This document shows, piece by piece, positions 63,923-64,000 of a DNA stretch of 64,000 nucleotides. The notes beneath the pieces are model-generated. The model made no database searches. It was given only the letters and a program-made list of their open reading frames with translations, and had not been told where the DNA came from. The stretch comes from an uncultured Pirellulaceae bacterium (lineage in GTDB: Bacteria > Planctomycetota > Planctomycetia > Pirellulales > Pirellulaceae): assembly GCA_937921995.1 (NCBI GenBank), contig CAKZVF010000065.1, positions 1 to 64,000 on the forward strand. Reading direction: 5' to 3'. Positions within the stretch are counted from its first letter, which is position 1. Every line of letters starts with the position of its first letter. A program made the position numbers and the translations under genes.

Positions 63923-64000
63923 AACCTATCCTGACATTCTAAAATCGACGCGTGCACGAGATTCTATCGCGTTACCGAGTTTCAAATCAAACCCAGTCCA

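Overview
The window looks like a chromosomal segment of a planctomycete, most likely of the Pirellulales/Rhodopirellula type. This is inferred from gene content and style: a Ser/Thr kinase with a DUF1080-like tail, several S1C/PDZ proteases, DUF1573 and DUF4129 proteins, an MGH1-like glycosidase, secreted fucosidase, long convergent intergenic palindromes and weak Shine-Dalgarno use. No rRNA, tRNA or CRISPR array was recognised. All calls are by eye from sequence and remembered family motifs; no search was run.

Layout. 1-2241 is the 5' part of a secreted GH95 fucosidase. 2.5-7 kb holds a zinc-ribbon membrane protein, a PIN-domain toxin-like pair and a DUF4129 membrane protein. 7-10 kb carries a redoxin lipoprotein plus Ser/Thr kinase unit. 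10.6-12.0 kb is a decayed two-gene locus (flavoprotein/polyferredoxin fusion plus a small membrane protein) with at least three visible lesions. 12-16 kb has an LCAT-like hydrolase, a small lipoprotein with a good terminator, and a polytopic glycosyltransferase. 16.0-18.8 kb is a gene graveyard: a small zinc-ribbon ORF, a dispersed repeat, a 5'-truncated DUF6940 gene, a serine-recombinase 5' stub joined to an RHS fragment, a sulfotransferase 5' stub cut off at an intact RAYT (REP-associated transposase) unit, and the tail of a second, diverged RAYT.

18.8-22.5 kb: dinB, then an alpha-oxoamine synthase gene overlapping (TAATG) a GNAT-fold acyltransferase gene, a pair that could make ceramide-type sphingolipids. 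23.4-26.4 kb: an active-looking HtrA-like protease whose stop codon overlaps a catalytically dead paralogue. 26.5-31.7 kb: fxsA, amt, a hypothetical protein and a secreted beta-propeller-like protein. 31.7-34.9 kb: a tight minus-strand unit of fused MFS/spermidine-synthase, fdhD and DUF2256, divergent from polX. 37-44.6 kb: outer-membrane barrel porin with a strong terminator, DUF1573 protein, sixA-like phosphatase, a very large Ala/Lys/Glu coiled-coil protein and uppP.

45-57.6 kb is housekeeping: leuC and leuD separated by a large hairpin, a membrane protein, a DEAD-box helicase, ppnP, a glmM-type mutase, lepA, a ROK sugar kinase and a short uvrC. 58-64 kb: MGH1-like glycosidase, a lipoprotein, and a second protease locus, again with an intact S1C protease followed by a degenerate one; in the latter a PDZ domain is inserted inside the trypsin fold and the nucleophile position is Cys.

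The most noteworthy signals are the two independent protease/pseudoprotease tandems, the putative two-gene sphingolipid unit, the pseudogene cluster around the RAYT, and several families of palindromic repeats placed mainly at convergent gene ends.
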